Source: an uncultured Lysobacter sp. (GTDB taxonomy: Bacteria; Pseudomonadota; Gammaproteobacteria; Xanthomonadales; Xanthomonadaceae). From it: a DNA stretch of 47,258 bases. The position numbers and the translations under genes were made by a program. The stretch covers positions 1 through 47,258 of the forward strand of contig CAMLID010000021.1 in NCBI GenBank assembly GCA_946480055.1. The letters run 5' to 3'. Within the stretch, counting starts at the first letter, position 1, and every line of letters begins with the position of its first letter. Below the pieces are notes generated by a model. The model was not told the DNA's origin, did no database searches, and saw only the letters and a program-made list of their open reading frames with translations. This document shows positions 34,848 to 45,321 of the stretch, in pieces.

Positions 34848-35891
34848 GTGCGCCGACCCACGATCAAAGACGTCGCCGAACGCGCGCAGGTCTCGCTGAA
34901 AACCGTCTCGCGCGTCATCAACGACGAGCCCAGCGTGCACGCCCGCACCCGTGCGCGGGTCAACCAGGCCATCGCCGAACTCGACTACCGCCCCGACCCG
35001 TCGGCGCGCAGCCTGCGCAGCGCGCAGCCGTATGCGATCGGCGTGGTCTACGACAATCCGAACCCGTACTACATCATCAGCGTGCAGAACGGCGTGCTCG
35101 CCGCCTGCCGCGAAACCGGCTACGGCTTGCAGATCCATCCCTGCGACTCTTCCTCGCCGTTGCTGGCCGCCGACCTGATCGACCTGGTCCAGGGCGCGCG
35201 CCTGGCCGGCCTGGTGCTGGCGCCGCCGATGTCCGAGCGCATGGAACTGGTCAGCGAACTGGTCGCGCACGGCATCCGCCTGGTGCGCATCGTCTCGGCC
35301 GCCGAGGACCCGCAGGACGGCGCACCCTGCGTCTGGGTCGACGACCGCGACGCCGCCTACGACATCACCGAGCACCTGATCCAGCTCGGCCACCAGCGCA
35401 TCGGCTTCCTCTGGGGCGGAAAATCGCACCGCTCCAGCTGGGAACGCTACAAGGGCTACGCGCAGGCATTGGCCGACTACGGCATCGGCGAAGACGAGGA
35501 CCTGGTGCTGCCGGGCGACTATTCCTTCGACGACGGCTTCCGCGGCGCGCGCCGTTTGTTCGCCCTGCCCAACCGGCCGACCGCGATCTTCGGCAGCAAC
35601 GACGAAATCGCCGCCGGCGTGCTCGCGGCGGCGAAGTCCAGCGGTATGCACGTGCCCTACGACCTGTCGATCGCCGGCTTCGAGGACAGCCCGTTCTCCA
35701 AGCAGTCCTGGCCGACCCTGACCACCGCGCGCCAGGCCACCGAGGAGATCGCCCGTCACGCGGCCTACCGCCTGATCGCCGACCTGCGCCGCGAGACCGA
35801 CCAGCCCTTGCAGATGCCGGGCAACGAGGGCTTCAGCCCGATTTTGGTGGTGCGCGGCTCGACCGCGCCGCCGCGGCCGGAACGGGGCTGA
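34848..35891 (+). CDS. LacI family transcriptional regulator (NagR-like)
   Basis: A repressor of 347 aa. The helix-turn-helix is TIKDVAERAQVSLKTVSRVI (residues 5-24), with the hinge helix PDPSARSLRS near 49-58. The periplasmic-binding-protein core has IGVVYDNPNPYYIISVQNG and SIAGFEDSPFSKQSWPTLTT. The start is GTG at 34848 with GAGG upstream. It probably recognises TGACAACGTTGTCA upstream of the permease and kinase genes. The inducer may be GlcNAc-6-phosphate or glucose-derived. A LacI regulator of GlcNAc use (NagR) is known in xanthomonads; equating this gene with it is inference. Confidence 0.88.
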   Translation: MRRPTIKDVAERAQVSLKTVSRVINDEPSVHARTRARVNQAIAELDYRPDPSARSLRSAQPYAIGVVYDNPNPYYIISVQNGVLAACRETGYGLQIHPCDSSSPLLAADLIDLVQGARLAGLVLAPPMSERMELVSELVAHGIRLVRIVSAAEDPQDGAPCVWVDDRDAAYDITEHLIQLGHQRIGFLWGGKSHRSSWERYKGYAQALADYGIGEDEDLVLPGDYSFDDGFRGARRLFALPNRPTAIFGSNDEIAAGVLAAAKSSGMHVPYDLSIAGFEDSPFSKQSWPTLTTARQATEEIARHAAYRLIADLRRETDQPLQMPGNEGFSPILVVRGSTAPPRPERG

Positions 35892-35957
35892 GGCGCGAAT
35901 CGCAGCGCGCTTCGCTTCGGCGTTCGTCTCTCGGTCCGCCTTGCGGTTCGCTTCGGG

Positions 35958-36144
35958 GTAGGAGCGGCGCAAGCCGCGACCGCGAACCTTCGGCTACCGC
36001 GCAATCGCGGCTCACGCCGCTCCCACAATCCAGGCTCGGTCTCGCATAGCGGCACGACGAGCGCAGTAGCTTCTTGTGGGAGCGGCGTAAGCCGCGATTA
36101 CGACACTTCGGTTGCTGCGAAGTCGCGGCTTACGCCGCCCCTAC
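35958..36144. repeat. Two REP pairs in the gap between the LacI gene and eda
   Basis: Each pair is an inverted repeat. Pair 1: TAGGAGCGGCGCAAGCCGCG at 35959-35978 faces TCGCGGCTCACGCCGCTCCC at 36005-36024. Pair 2: GTGGGAGCGGCGTAAGCCGC at 36076-36095 faces GCGGCTTACGCCGCCCCTAC at 36125-36144. They lie between convergent genes (LacI gene ends at 35891, eda ends at 36189). They are likely REP elements mobilised by a REP-associated transposase encoded elsewhere. Confidence 0.8.
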
Positions 36145-36188
36145 CCCAAAGCGAATCCCAAGGCCGAAGCCGGCACTATCGTGCGCTG

Positions 36189-36836
36189 TCAGCCGCGCAG
36201 CTTCGCCGCCGCGCGCGCCAGGGCCTCGATCTGCGCCCAATCGCCGGCCTTCACAGCGGCCGCCGGACACACCCAGGAGCCGCCGACGCAGGGCACGTTG
36301 GCCAAGGCCAGGTAGTGCGGGGCGTTGTCGGGCCCGATGCCGCCGGTGGCGCAGAAGCGCAGCTCCGGCAGCGGGCCGCCGATGCCGCGCAGCGCGCTCA
36401 CGCCGCCGATCGATTCAGCCGGGAAGAACTTGAGATAGCGGTAGCCGTGGTCGGCCAGGGTCATCGCTTCCGACGCGGTCGCAGCGCCGGGCAGCCAGGG
36501 CAGGTCGGTGCAGGCGGCCGCGGAGATCAGGGCCGCGCTCGCGCCCGGCGACACCGCGAAGGTCGCGCCGGCTTTCTGCGCGGCGGCGAAGTCGGCCGGC
36601 CGGCGCACGCTGCCGACGCCGACCCAGGCGCCTTCGACCTCGTTGGCGATCGCGCGCACCGCGTCCAGTGCGACTGGAGTGCGCAAGGTCACCTCGATCG
36701 CAGGCAGGCCGCCAGCGACCAGCGCGCGCGCCAGCGGCACCGCCTGGTCGAGCTCGTCGATCACCAGCACCGGCACCACCGGCGCCAGCGCCAGCACGGC
36801 GGCGACGCGTTCCTGCAGATCGTGGATCGAATTCAT
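36189..36836 (-). CDS. eda: KDPG aldolase (2-dehydro-3-deoxy-phosphogluconate aldolase)
   Basis: The final step of the Entner-Doudoroff pathway: it splits KDPG to pyruvate and glyceraldehyde-3-phosphate. It has 215 aa. [19 protein letters not shown] is the usual start, IEVTLRT holds the catalytic glutamate, and the Schiff-base lysine is Lys136 in [18 protein letters not shown] is the phosphate site. I chose the ATG at 36836 because GGAG precedes it; two upstream ATGs (36857, 36848) are also in frame. It is the last gene of the unit zwf-pgl-edd-HAD-eda. Confidence 0.95.
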   Translation of the reverse strand: MNSIHDLQERVAAVLALAPVVPVLVIDELDQAVPLARALVAGGLPAIEVTLRTPVALDAVRAIANEVEGAWVGVGSVRRPADFAAAQKAGATFAVSPGASAALISAAACTDLPWLPGAATASEAMTLADHGYRYLKFFPAESIGGVSALRGIGGPLPELRFCATGGIGPDNAPHYLALANVPCVGGSWVCPAAAVKAGDWAQIEALARAAAKLRG

Positions 36837-36996
36837 CGCTGGCTCCATGAAAATCATTGCGGGATGCGGCTGTTGCGGGCTGCAGCTGCGAAGTGCGACC
36901 GTCGCGGATGTCGCCGGCGCGCGGACCGCGTCCGGGCTACGGCAAAGCGCGCCGCGCTCGCTTGCCGCTCAGGCTAGCCGCCATCGCCGTCTGCGC

Positions 36997-37677
36997 TCAA
37001 GCGCGCGCGGCGACTTCGTCGATGTGCTTGAGCAAGTCGGCCGGATCCTCGTAGACCCGGAACGCGCCGGCGCGCTCAAGTTCTTCCTGACCGTAGCCGC
37101 CCGAGAGCAGGCCCACGCCCAGGGCGCGCGCACGACGCGCGGCCAGCAGATCCCAGATGCTGTCTCCGACCACGATCGAATGCTCGATGTCGGCACCGAG
37201 CTTGTCGGCCGCGGCCAGGAACAGATCGGGGTCGGGCTTGGCGTGACGGACCATGTCGCGGGTAATCACCAGCACCTTTTCCGGATCCACGCCGAGCGCG
37301 ACCAGGTTGTGTCGCGCGGTCTCCATGCGCCCGCTGGTCGCGATCGCCCAAGGGATGTCGTTGTCGCTGAGGTAGGCCAGCAACTCGACTGCGCCCGGCA
37401 GCGGCCGGATCTGAGTCGCCTGCGCGCCGTAGGCCTGCGCGTGCAGACGATGCAGCCGCTCGATCCGTTCCGGAGTGATGTCGATTCCCGTCTCGCGCAG
37501 CAGGATGTTGGTGAACAGCCCGCCGCTCATGCCGATCTTGCGGTGGATGCGCCACACCGACAGCGGGATGCCGTCGGCGTCCAGCGCCTGCTTCCAGGCC
37601 AGCACGTGCTGATAGACGCTGTCGACCAGGGTACCGTCGAGGTCGAACAGGAAAGCGGTGCGGACGGGGGCGGGCAT
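36997..37677 (-). CDS. HAD superfamily phosphatase (PGMB/phosphoglycolate phosphatase-like)
   Basis: A 226-aa HAD phosphatase, subfamily I. The nucleophile motif [12 protein letters not shown] has Asp12 and Asp14, motif II is ATSGRM, Lys is in RHAKPDPD and motif IV is [12 protein letters not shown]. The cap domain lies at 17-85. GGAGCGCAAC precedes the ATG at 37677. It separates edd from eda in the same direction, so it may dephosphorylate a sugar phosphate of the pathway (for example surplus 6-phosphogluconate or a dead-end phosphate). This is inference. About 160 bp lie between it and eda. Confidence 0.88.
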   Translation of the reverse strand: MPAPVRTAFLFDLDGTLVDSVYQHVLAWKQALDADGIPLSVWRIHRKIGMSGGLFTNILLRETGIDITPERIERLHRLHAQAYGAQATQIRPLPGAVELLAYLSDNDIPWAIATSGRMETARHNLVALGVDPEKVLVITRDMVRHAKPDPDLFLAAADKLGADIEHSIVVGDSIWDLLAARRARALGVGLLSGGYGQEELERAGAFRVYEDPADLLKHIDEVAARA

Positions 37678-37746
37678 GTTGCGCTCCAGGTGTGGCGGTG
37701 CGGATAGAAGGCGTTTCGATTGTCGCTCGGCTTCAGTTGCTGCTTG

Positions 37747-37792
37747 TTCTTCTGCCGTCATTCCCGCCTACGCGGGAATGACGGCAGAAGAA
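37747..37792. repeat. Perfect 21-bp hairpin (common TCATTCCCGC-type repeat)
   Basis: The arm at 37747-37767 (including GTCATTCCCGC) is exactly complementary to 37772-37792, with the four-base loop CTAC. The core is a very common proteobacterial palindrome. It lies between edd and the HAD gene within one operon, so in RNA it could block exonucleases or reduce read-through. Confidence 0.8.
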
Positions 37793-37811
37793 ATTTGGCG
37801 CCAACGCAGCC

Positions 37812-39644
37812 TCACCCCTCATGCCGCGCAAACACCCCCGCACCCTTGTCGGCCGGCGCGGCATAGTCGCGGAACGCGGCGAACAACTCGCGGCCCAGTC
37901 CGACGTGATGCGTGGACAGGTCGACGACCGCGTCGGCGCGCTGGGTCCAATCGTCGTCGGTCCGCAGGCTCAAGGTGCCGGCGACCGCATCCACGCGGAT
38001 CACGTCGCCGTCGCGCAGTTTCGCCAGCGGCCCGCCGCAGGCGGCTTCCGGGGTGACATGGATCGCGGCAGGCACCTGGCCCGACGCGCCGGACATGCGG
38101 CCGTCGGTGACCAGGGCGACGCGGTGGCCGCGCTTCTGCAGCACGGTGAGGGTGGGCGTGAGCTGGTGCAGTTCCGGCATGCCGTTCGCACGCGGGCCCT
38201 GGAAACGCACCACCACGACCACGTCGCGGTCGAGTTCGCCGCGTTCGAAGGCCTGCTTGACCTCGTGCTGCTCGGCAAACACGCGGCACGGCGCCTCGAC
38301 GATCCAGCGGTCCTCGGGCACCGCCGAAACCTTGATCGCAGCGGTGCCCAGCGCGCCGAGCAGCACGCGCAGGCCGCCGTCGGCGCGAAACGGCTCGGCG
38401 ACCGGACGCACTACGGAGGGGTCGCCGCTGCGTCCGGTCGCCGGCACGTAGGCGATGCGCCCATCGCCTTCGAGCCTCGCTTCGACGCGGTAACGGTCCA
38501 GGCCGGGGCCGGCCACCGTTTCCACATCGCCATGCAGCAAACCGGCGTCGAGCAGCTCGCCTATCAGGAACGCCAGACCACCGGCGGCGTGAAAGTGGTT
38601 CACGTCGGCGCTGCCGTTCGGGTACACGCGCGCCAGCAGCGGGATCGCCGAGGACAGCGCGTCGAAATCCTCCAATCGCAGTTCGATGCCGGCCGCGGCC
38701 GCGATCGCGATCAGGTGCAGCAGGTGGTTGGTCGAGCCGCCGGTCGCGTGCAGGCCGATCACGCCGTTGACGATGGCGCGCTCGTCGACGATGCGGCCGA
38801 TCGGGCGGTAGTCCTCGTCCAGCGCGGTGATCTGCGCCGCGCGCCGCGCGGCCTGCGCGGTCAGCGCGTCGCGCAGCGGAGTGTTGGGATGGACGAAACT
38901 GGAGCCTGGCAGGTGCAGGCCCATCAGCTCCATCAGCATCTGGTTGGAGTTGGCGGTGCCGTAGAAGGTGCAGGTGCCCGGGCCGTGGTAGCTGCGCGCC
39001 TCGGCTTCCAGCAGTTCGTCGCGGGTCGCCTCGCCGGTGGCGTAGCGCTGGCGCACGCGCGACTTTTCGTCGTTGGGCAGGCCCGAGGTCATCGGCCCGG
39101 CCGGCACGAAGATGCCCGGCAGGTGGCCGAAGTGCAGCGCGCCGATCAGCAGGCCCGGCACGATCTTGTCGCACACGCCCAGGTACAGCGCGGCGTCGAA
39201 CATGTCGTGCGACAGCGCGATCGCGGTCGACATCGCGATCACGTCGCGCGAGAACAGCGACAGTTCCATGCCTTCGCGGCCCTGGGTGACGCCGTCGCAC
39301 ATCGCCGGGACGCCGCCGGCGACCTGGGCGGTCGCGCCGGCTTCGCGCGCGGCGGCCTTGAGCAATTCGGGAAAACGCTCCAGCGGCTGGTGCGCCGAGA
39401 GCATGTCGTTGTACGAGTTGACGATGCCCAGGTTGGGCGCATGGCCCGAACGCAGCGCCTGCTTGTCGCCGGCCGCGCAGGCGGCGAAACCGTGAGCGAG
39501 GTTGCCGCAGGACAGGCGCCGGCGCTGCGGCCCACTGCCCTGGGCCGCGTCGATGCGCGCCAGGTAGGCGGCGCGGCGGTCGCGGCTGCGTTCGACGATG
39601 GCTTGGGTGACTTGCGCGACTACGGGATGCAATGAGGTATTCAC
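37812..39644 (-). CDS. edd: Phosphogluconate dehydratase
   Basis: An iron-sulfur enzyme that turns 6-phosphogluconate into KDPG, 610 aa. It carries the IlvD/Edd blocks: [68 protein letters not shown] (read here in parts as [15 protein letters not shown]), then [15 protein letters not shown] and [17 protein letters not shown]. The three cluster cysteines are in place. The start is GTG at 39644. About 130 bp separate it from pgl. Transcription is from the zwf promoter. Confidence 0.96.
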   Translation of the reverse strand: MNTSLHPVVAQVTQAIVERSRDRRAAYLARIDAAQGSGPQRRRLSCGNLAHGFAACAAGDKQALRSGHAPNLGIVNSYNDMLSAHQPLERFPELLKAAAREAGATAQVAGGVPAMCDGVTQGREGMELSLFSRDVIAMSTAIALSHDMFDAALYLGVCDKIVPGLLIGALHFGHLPGIFVPAGPMTSGLPNDEKSRVRQRYATGEATRDELLEAEARSYHGPGTCTFYGTANSNQMLMELMGLHLPGSSFVHPNTPLRDALTAQAARRAAQITALDEDYRPIGRIVDERAIVNGVIGLHATGGSTNHLLHLIAIAAAAGIELRLEDFDALSSAIPLLARVYPNGSADVNHFHAAGGLAFLIGELLDAGLLHGDVETVAGPGLDRYRVEARLEGDGRIAYVPATGRSGDPSVVRPVAEPFRADGGLRVLLGALGTAAIKVSAVPEDRWIVEAPCRVFAEQHEVKQAFERGELDRDVVVVVRFQGPRANGMPELHQLTPTLTVLQKRGHRVALVTDGRMSGASGQVPAAIHVTPEAACGGPLAKLRDGDVIRVDAVAGTLSLRTDDDWTQRADAVVDLSTHHVGLGRELFAAFRDYAAPADKGAGVFARHEG

Positions 39645-39774
39645 GGGGACTCGTTGGCTGCTAGGCGCTGGCGATGGAGGTCCGGATCGGTGCGTCGACC
39701 AGCATAGGGCGACAGCGCGCCGCGGGTGGGAGGGGCGAACTCCGCGGCGACGCTGTCTGTGGGGTCCGCAGCGA

Positions 39775-40530
39775 TCACGGACTCCAGTACAGGGTCGGCG
39801 GCGAGGGCGCGCCCGCCAGCACCGAACGGATCGGCAACGCGCAACGCGGATCGCGCTGCGCGGCGTCGAGCACGGCGCGCTTCTTCGCGCCCTCGATATG
39901 CAGGTATAGCGCCGGCGCGGTGAAGATTGCGCTCAGGGTCAGGCTCATGCGCGGCTCGGGCATGGCCGCGGTGCGCACCGCGATCACCGGCGCGCGGCCG
40001 CGCGGCTGCAGACCGATCTCGCGCAGCGCCGGATTGTCGCTGCCCAGGTCGGGAAACAGCGAGGCGACATGGCCGTCGTCGCCCATGCCCAGCACCGCCA
40101 CGTCCAGCGGCAGGCCTTCGTTGGCGATCTTGGTCAGCACCGGCATCAGCGCCGCCTCCGGGGTTTCGGTTGGGCGGTACATCGGCAGCAGGCGTGCGAC
40201 GGAAGCGTTGTGCTGCAGCAGATGGTCGCGCAACAGCTTCTCGTTGGAACGCGGATGCTCGGGCGGCAGCCAGCGCTCGTCGATCGGCAGCACGGTCACC
40301 CGCGCCCAATCCAGGGTCTGGGTCGCCAAGGCCGCGAAGAAGCGCTTGGGCGTGTTGCCGCCGGACAGCGCGATGCAGGCCTCGCCGTGGCGCGCGAGCG
40401 CGCCGCGCAGGTCGGCCGCGACTTGCTTGGCCAAGGCCTGCGCCAGTTGTTCGGCATCGTCGAACGAGCGCTCGTGCAGGGGCAGCGGCAGCGGTTCGAT
40501 CACGGTCAAGCGCTCAGCCTGCATCTTCAT
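39775..40530 (-). CDS. pgl: 6-phosphogluconolactonase
   Basis: Hydrolyses 6-phosphogluconolactone made by Zwf, 251 aa, DevB/Pgl type. [38 protein letters not shown] and [14 protein letters not shown] are the family motifs. The start at 40530 overlaps the end of zwf by 17 bp, so the two are translationally linked. A second ATG at 40524 is possible. Confidence 0.94.
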   Translation of the reverse strand: MKMQAERLTVIEPLPLPLHERSFDDAEQLAQALAKQVAADLRGALARHGEACIALSGGNTPKRFFAALATQTLDWARVTVLPIDERWLPPEHPRSNEKLLRDHLLQHNASVARLLPMYRPTETPEAALMPVLTKIANEGLPLDVAVLGMGDDGHVASLFPDLGSDNPALREIGLQPRGRAPVIAVRTAAMPEPRMSLTLSAIFTAPALYLHIEGAKKRAVLDAAQRDPRCALPIRSVLAGAPSPPTLYWSP

Positions 40531-42031
40531 GCCAGGTCCTCCCGTCGCGTTCGATCAGGGCGACTGCGGCGCTGGGGCCCCAGCTGCCGGCGGTGTAGGG
40601 ACGCGCCGCCTCGGCGCCCGCGGCCCAGGCGGCGCGGATCGGATCGATCCACTTCCAGGCCGCGTCGACTTCGTCGCGGCGCATGAACAGCATCGGGTTG
40701 CCGCGCACCACGTCCATCAGCAGGCGTTCGTAGGCGTCGGCCTGGCGGCCGCCGAATGCCGCGGCGAAGCTCATGTCCAAGGGCACGTGGCGCAGGCGCA
40801 GGCCGCCGGGGCCGGGCACCTTGTTCATCAGCCACAGCTTCACGCCCTCGTCGGGCTGCAGGCGCAGCACCAGCTTGTTCGGCGCCAGGCGGCTGGACGG
40901 GTCCTGCTCGGCCAGGTCTTCGAAGATCGAATGCGGCACCTGGCGGAAGGTCACCACGATTTCCGACACCCGCTCGGCCAGACGCTTGCCGGTGCGCAGG
41001 TAGAACGGCACGCCGGCCCAGCGCCAGTTCTTCACTTCGGCCTTGAGCGCGACGAAGGTTTCGGTCAGCGACTGCGCGCCCAGTTCCTGCGCATAGCCCG
41101 GCACCGCGCGACCGTCGACCGCGCCGGCCTTGTACTGGCCGCGCACGGTGTACTGGGCGGCGTTGCCGTTCTCGATCGGGCGCAGCGCACGCAGCACCTT
41201 GAGTTTCTCGTCGCGGATCGCGTCGGCGGCCAGCGAGGACGGCGGCTCCATCGCGACCAGGCACAGCAGCTGCAGCAGATGGTTCTGGACCATGTCGCGC
41301 AGCGCGCCGGACTTGTCGTAGTACGGTGCGCGCGATTCCACGCCGACCGTTTCGGCCACCGTGATCTGGACGTGGTCGATGTGCTCGGCCTTCCACAGCG
41401 GTTCGAACAGCGCGTTGCCGAAGCGCAGCGCGGTCAGGTTCTGCACGGTCTCCTTGCCCAGGTAATGGTCGATGCGGAAGATCTGGGTTTCGGCGAATAC
41501 CCGGCCGAGCGCGTCGTTGATCGCGTCGGCGCTGACGCCGTCCTTGCCCAGCGGCTTCTCCACCACCACCCGCGTCTTCGGCCCGACCAGGCCGTGCGAC
41601 TGCAGGCGGTCGCCGACGATGCCGAACAGATCCGGCCCGACCGCGAGGTAGAACACCCGCACCCGCTCGTCGCCGGCGAACTCGGCGGCGAACTCCGGCC
41701 AGGCCGCGTCCGAACTCAGGTCCAGGCGCCGGTACAGCAGCAGCGACAGGAAGCCGTCGATCGCGTCGGACTCGCGCGCATCGAGGTTAGCGAACTTGGC
41801 CAGGGCCTCGCGGACCCGGCCGCGGTAGTCGTCGTCGCTCTGGCTGTCGCGTGCGATCGCGACGATCCGGGTGCCGGCGACGATCTGGCCGTCGGCGTAA
41901 CGGTGGAACAGCGCCGGCAGCAGCTTGCGCAAGGCCAGGTCGCCGGTGCCGCCGAAGATCACCAGGTCGAATGGGGCCAGCGGCGCGGAATGCGGCGCCT
42001 GGGACGGGGACGGCACGGAATACACGCTCAT
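40514..42031 (-). CDS. zwf: Glucose-6-phosphate dehydrogenase
   Basis: The entry step of the oxidative branch: glucose-6-phosphate to 6-phosphogluconolactone with NAD(P)+. It has 505 aa. FGGTGDLALRKLLPAL is the nucleotide-binding fingerprint. The active site RIDHYLGKE holds His189, EKPLGKD is conserved, and FYLRTGKRLAERVSEI follows. It is the first gene of the unit zwf-pgl-edd-HAD-eda. The promoter at 42071-42099 (minus strand) is overlaid by GntR operator half-sites, giving a leader of about 33 nt. Confidence 0.96.
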   Translation of the reverse strand: MSVYSVPSPSQAPHSAPLAPFDLVIFGGTGDLALRKLLPALFHRYADGQIVAGTRIVAIARDSQSDDDYRGRVREALAKFANLDARESDAIDGFLSLLLYRRLDLSSDAAWPEFAAEFAGDERVRVFYLAVGPDLFGIVGDRLQSHGLVGPKTRVVVEKPLGKDGVSADAINDALGRVFAETQIFRIDHYLGKETVQNLTALRFGNALFEPLWKAEHIDHVQITVAETVGVESRAPYYDKSGALRDMVQNHLLQLLCLVAMEPPSSLAADAIRDEKLKVLRALRPIENGNAAQYTVRGQYKAGAVDGRAVPGYAQELGAQSLTETFVALKAEVKNWRWAGVPFYLRTGKRLAERVSEIVVTFRQVPHSIFEDLAEQDPSSRLAPNKLVLRLQPDEGVKLWLMNKVPGPGGLRLRHVPLDMSFAAAFGGRQADAYERLLMDVVRGNPMLFMRRDEVDAAWKWIDPIRAAWAAGAEAARPYTAGSWGPSAAVALIERDGRTWHEDAG

Positions 42032-42044
42032 GGACGGGCTCGGA

Positions 42045-42068
42045 CTGGTATGGGCAAAACCATACCAG
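42045..42068. promoter_or_regulatory. GntR-type operator, 24-bp perfect dyad
   Basis: CTGGTATGG, six bases (GCAAAA), then CCATACCAG. It covers the predicted transcription start of zwf. The half-site CTGGTAT/ATACCAG also recurs at 42074-42080, 42085-42091 and 42164-42170. Confidence 0.75.
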
Positions 42069-42070
42069 GA

Positions 42071-42099
42071 AAGATACCAGTGAGATACCAGTTAAGCAA
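42071..42099 (-). promoter_or_regulatory. zwf promoter with operator half-sites
   Basis: On the minus strand TTGCTT (42099-42094), 17 bases, then TATCTT (42076-42071), with an extended -10 TGG in front. The half-site CTGGTAT overlaps this -10 (42080-42074), and a second sits in the spacer (42091-42085). The half-sites are 11-12 bp apart, one helical turn. Confidence 0.7.
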
Positions 42100-42143
42100 A
42101 CAAGCGCCAGATCAATCGTTTATGTGCCTGTACCGGACCTCAG

Positions 42144-42179
42144 TTGCCGCCAGTGGTCTGAAACTGGTATCTTTTCAAC

Positions 42180-42180
<1 letters not shown>
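42144..42180 (+). promoter_or_regulatory. Promoter of the GntR gene, overlapped by an operator half-site
   Basis: TTGCCG (42144-42149), 18 bases, then TATCTT (42168-42173) with extended -10 TGG. CTGGTAT at 42164-42170 overlaps the -10, and CAGTGGTCTG just upstream recalls DasR-type half-sites. The start is expected at about 42180, the A of the ATG, so the mRNA may be leaderless. The segment ACTGGTATCTTT is identical to that in the zwf promoter. Confidence 0.65.
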
Positions 42181-42928
<748 letters not shown>

Positions 42929-42932
<4 letters not shown>

Positions 42933-43978
42933 GCACTCACCCCCTGCTGGACCCCACGGGCACGCGCATGTACGCCGAGGCGCAGGAAGCCGGCGACGCG
43001 GTCGCGCGGCAGTTCGCCGCCAATGCCGATGCCGTCGACGACCTCACCGAACACCTGCGCAACCGACCGCCGCGCTTCATCGTCACCTGCGCGCGCGGCA
43101 GCTCCGACCATGCCGCGACCTACGGCAAGTACCTGTTCGAAACCCAGCTGGGCCTGGTCACCGCCTCGGCCTCGCCGTCGGTGGGTTCGGTCTACGCGAT
43201 CCGGCCCCAGCTCCAGGACGCGCTGTTCGTGACGATCTCGCAGTCGGGCAAGAGTCCGGACCTGATCCGCAACGCCGAGATCGCCAAAGCCGCCGGCGCT
43301 CACGTGGTCGCCCTGGTCAACGTGCTCGACTCGCCGCTGGCCAAGACCGCCGACACCGTGCTCGGCCTGCACGCCGGCCCGGAAACCAGCGTCGCGGCGA
43401 CCAAGAGCTACCTGTGCTCGCTGGCCGCGCTGCTGCAACTGACCGCGCGCTGGAGCAACGACGCCGCGCTGTTCAACGCCGTGCACTCGCTGCCCGACGC
43501 GCTGCGCCAGGCCTTCGCGCAGGACTGGTCGGCGCTGGTCGAAGGCCTGGTCGATGCGCGCAACCTGTTCGTGGTCGGACGCGGACTGGGTCTGGGCGCG
43601 GCCCAGGAAGCCGCGCTCAAGTTCAAGGAAACCTGCGGCCTGCACGCCGAGGCCTTCAGCAGCGCCGAGGTCAAGCACGGGCCGATGGCGATCGTCGGTC
43701 CGGGGTTCCCGGTGCTGGCCTTCGCCCAGGACGACGGCACCGGCGACGGCACGGTCGCGGTGGCCGAGGAATTCCGTGCGCGCGGCGCGCCGGTATGGCT
43801 GGCCGCGCCGGGCCGCACCGGTCCGGGCACCTTGCCGATGCCCGCTTCGCAACATTCGGCGATGACGCCGCTGCTGACCGTGGCCAGTTTCTACAAGGCC
43901 GTGAATGCGCTGTCGGTGGCGCGCGGTCACAATCCGGATCTGCCGCCGCATCTGAACAAGGTCACCGAGACGGTCTGA
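42929..43978 (+). CDS. nagB-II: SIS-domain glucosamine-6-phosphate deaminase (NagB-II)
   Basis: Converts glucosamine-6-phosphate to fructose-6-phosphate and ammonia. It has 349 aa with two SIS domains (about 25-170 and 195-340). TCARGSSDHAATYGKYL and ISQSGKSPDLIRNAE bind phosphate in the first, and VGRGLGLGAAQEAALKFKET and SSAEVKHGPMAIV lie in the second. It lacks the glutaminase domain of GlmS, so it is a deaminase-type protein. The start is GTG at 42929, within the stop of the regulator gene. The stop overlaps the nagA ATG (TGATG). The three genes are therefore one coupled operon. Confidence 0.93.
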
Positions 43979-45120
43979 TGTCCGCACCCGCCGCCACCGC
44001 CTTCGTCAACGGCCGCGTGCTCAGCGAGCGCGGTTTCGAATCCGACCTGTGCGTGATCGTCGAGGGCGGCCACATCGTCGCCGTGGTCCCGGGCGTCGCG
44101 CCGGCCGGTGCGCGTGTGGTCGATCTGCAGGGCGGTTACCTGGTCCCCGGCTTCATCGACACCCAGGTCAACGGCGGCGGCGACGTGCTGTTCAACGACG
44201 CGCCCACGGTCGAGGGCTTGCGCCGGATCGCCGAAGCGCATCGCCGCTACGGCACCACCGGCCTGATGCCGACCCTGATCAGCGACGACGTCGCGGTGAT
44301 GCTGCGCGCGATCGAGGCGGTGCGCGAAGCCATCGCGCAACACGTACCCGGCATCCTGGGCATCCACCTCGAAGGCCCTTACCTGGCCAGCGCACGCAAG
44401 GGCGTGCACAACCCCGACAAGTTCCACACCCCGGACGCGGACGAACTCGACCGCATCGCGTCGCTGGGCGTCGGCAAGACCATGCTGACCCTGGCGCCGG
44501 AACGCTTCGACAATGCGACCCTGCAGGCCCTGGCCGCGCGCGGCGTCCTGGTCTGCGCCGGCCACACCGCCGCCGACTACCCGCGTTTGCGCGATGCCTT
44601 CGCCCACGGCATGCGCGGCGTGACCCACCTGTTCAACGCGATGACGCCGATGGGCAGCCGCGAACCCGGCGGTGTCGGCGCGGCGATCGAGGACCCGGAC
44701 AGCTGGTGCGGCGTGATCGTCGACGGCGAGCACGTGCACGACGCCTCGCTGCGCATCGCCATCGCCGCCAAGCCGCGCGGCAAGATCATGCTGGTCACCG
44801 ACGCGATGCCGCCGGTCGGCGGCGAACGCGAAGACTTCACGCTCTACGGCCAGACCATGACCTGCCGCGACGGCAAGTGCAGCACCGCCGAAGGCACTCT
44901 CGCCGGCTCCGCGCTGGACATGGCCACGGCGGTGCGCAACACCGTGCGACGCCTGGGCCTGCCGCTGGACGAAGCCTGCCGTATGGCCTCGACCTACCCG
45001 GCCGAATTCCTCGGCCTGGGCCACGAACTGGGCCGGATCGCGCCGGGGTATCGCGCCGACCTGGTGGTGCTGGACGAGGCCCTGAAGGTCGCCGGCACCT
45101 GGATCGGTGGAAAAGCTTGA
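43978..45120 (+). CDS. nagA: N-acetylglucosamine-6-phosphate deacetylase
   Basis: Removes acetate from GlcNAc-6-phosphate to give glucosamine-6-phosphate. It has 380 aa, an amidohydrolase. The metal motif is the E. coli-like variant FIDTQVNGGGD (Gln-x-Asn instead of His-x-His), which goes with a single-metal site. GIHLEGPYL holds the metal glutamate, CAGHTAADY and HLFNAMTPMGSREPG hold the histidines, and the catalytic Asp275 lies in VTDAMPP. ATG overlaps the preceding stop by one base. It is the last gene of the operon. Confidence 0.95.
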   Translation: MSAPAATAFVNGRVLSERGFESDLCVIVEGGHIVAVVPGVAPAGARVVDLQGGYLVPGFIDTQVNGGGDVLFNDAPTVEGLRRIAEAHRRYGTTGLMPTLISDDVAVMLRAIEAVREAIAQHVPGILGIHLEGPYLASARKGVHNPDKFHTPDADELDRIASLGVGKTMLTLAPERFDNATLQALAARGVLVCAGHTAADYPRLRDAFAHGMRGVTHLFNAMTPMGSREPGGVGAAIEDPDSWCGVIVDGEHVHDASLRIAIAAKPRGKIMLVTDAMPPVGGEREDFTLYGQTMTCRDGKCSTAEGTLAGSALDMATAVRNTVRRLGLPLDEACRMASTYPAEFLGLGHELGRIAPGYRADLVVLDEALKVAGTWIGGKA

Positions 45121-45281
45121 CGCAGCACGCGCAGGTGCATTGAACGTCGGCTGCCCCGAACGCAGGCTGCATTGAAGTAGGGAGCGTTGAGCGCAGCGAA
45201 ACGCACCATCGCGCAACTCCGTCGCTATCGCTTCTCCAAAGCACAACCGCAAGAATCACAAGCCACGCACGCACCCGACCC

Positions 45282-45308
45282 GATGCGGTTCGCTGCGCTC
45301 ACCGCATC
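45282..45308. repeat. REP-like hairpin
   Basis: GATGCGGT (45282-45289) and ACCGCATC (45301-45308), followed by CTACG, match the element at 18092-18124 almost base for base. It lies between nagA and a convergent unknown gene. The rest of 45,121-45,321 contains two similar short segments (GTGCATTGAACGTCGGCTGC and its near copy GCTGCATTGAAG), but no gene. Confidence 0.65.
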
Positions 45309-45321
45309 CTACGGTGCGCGA

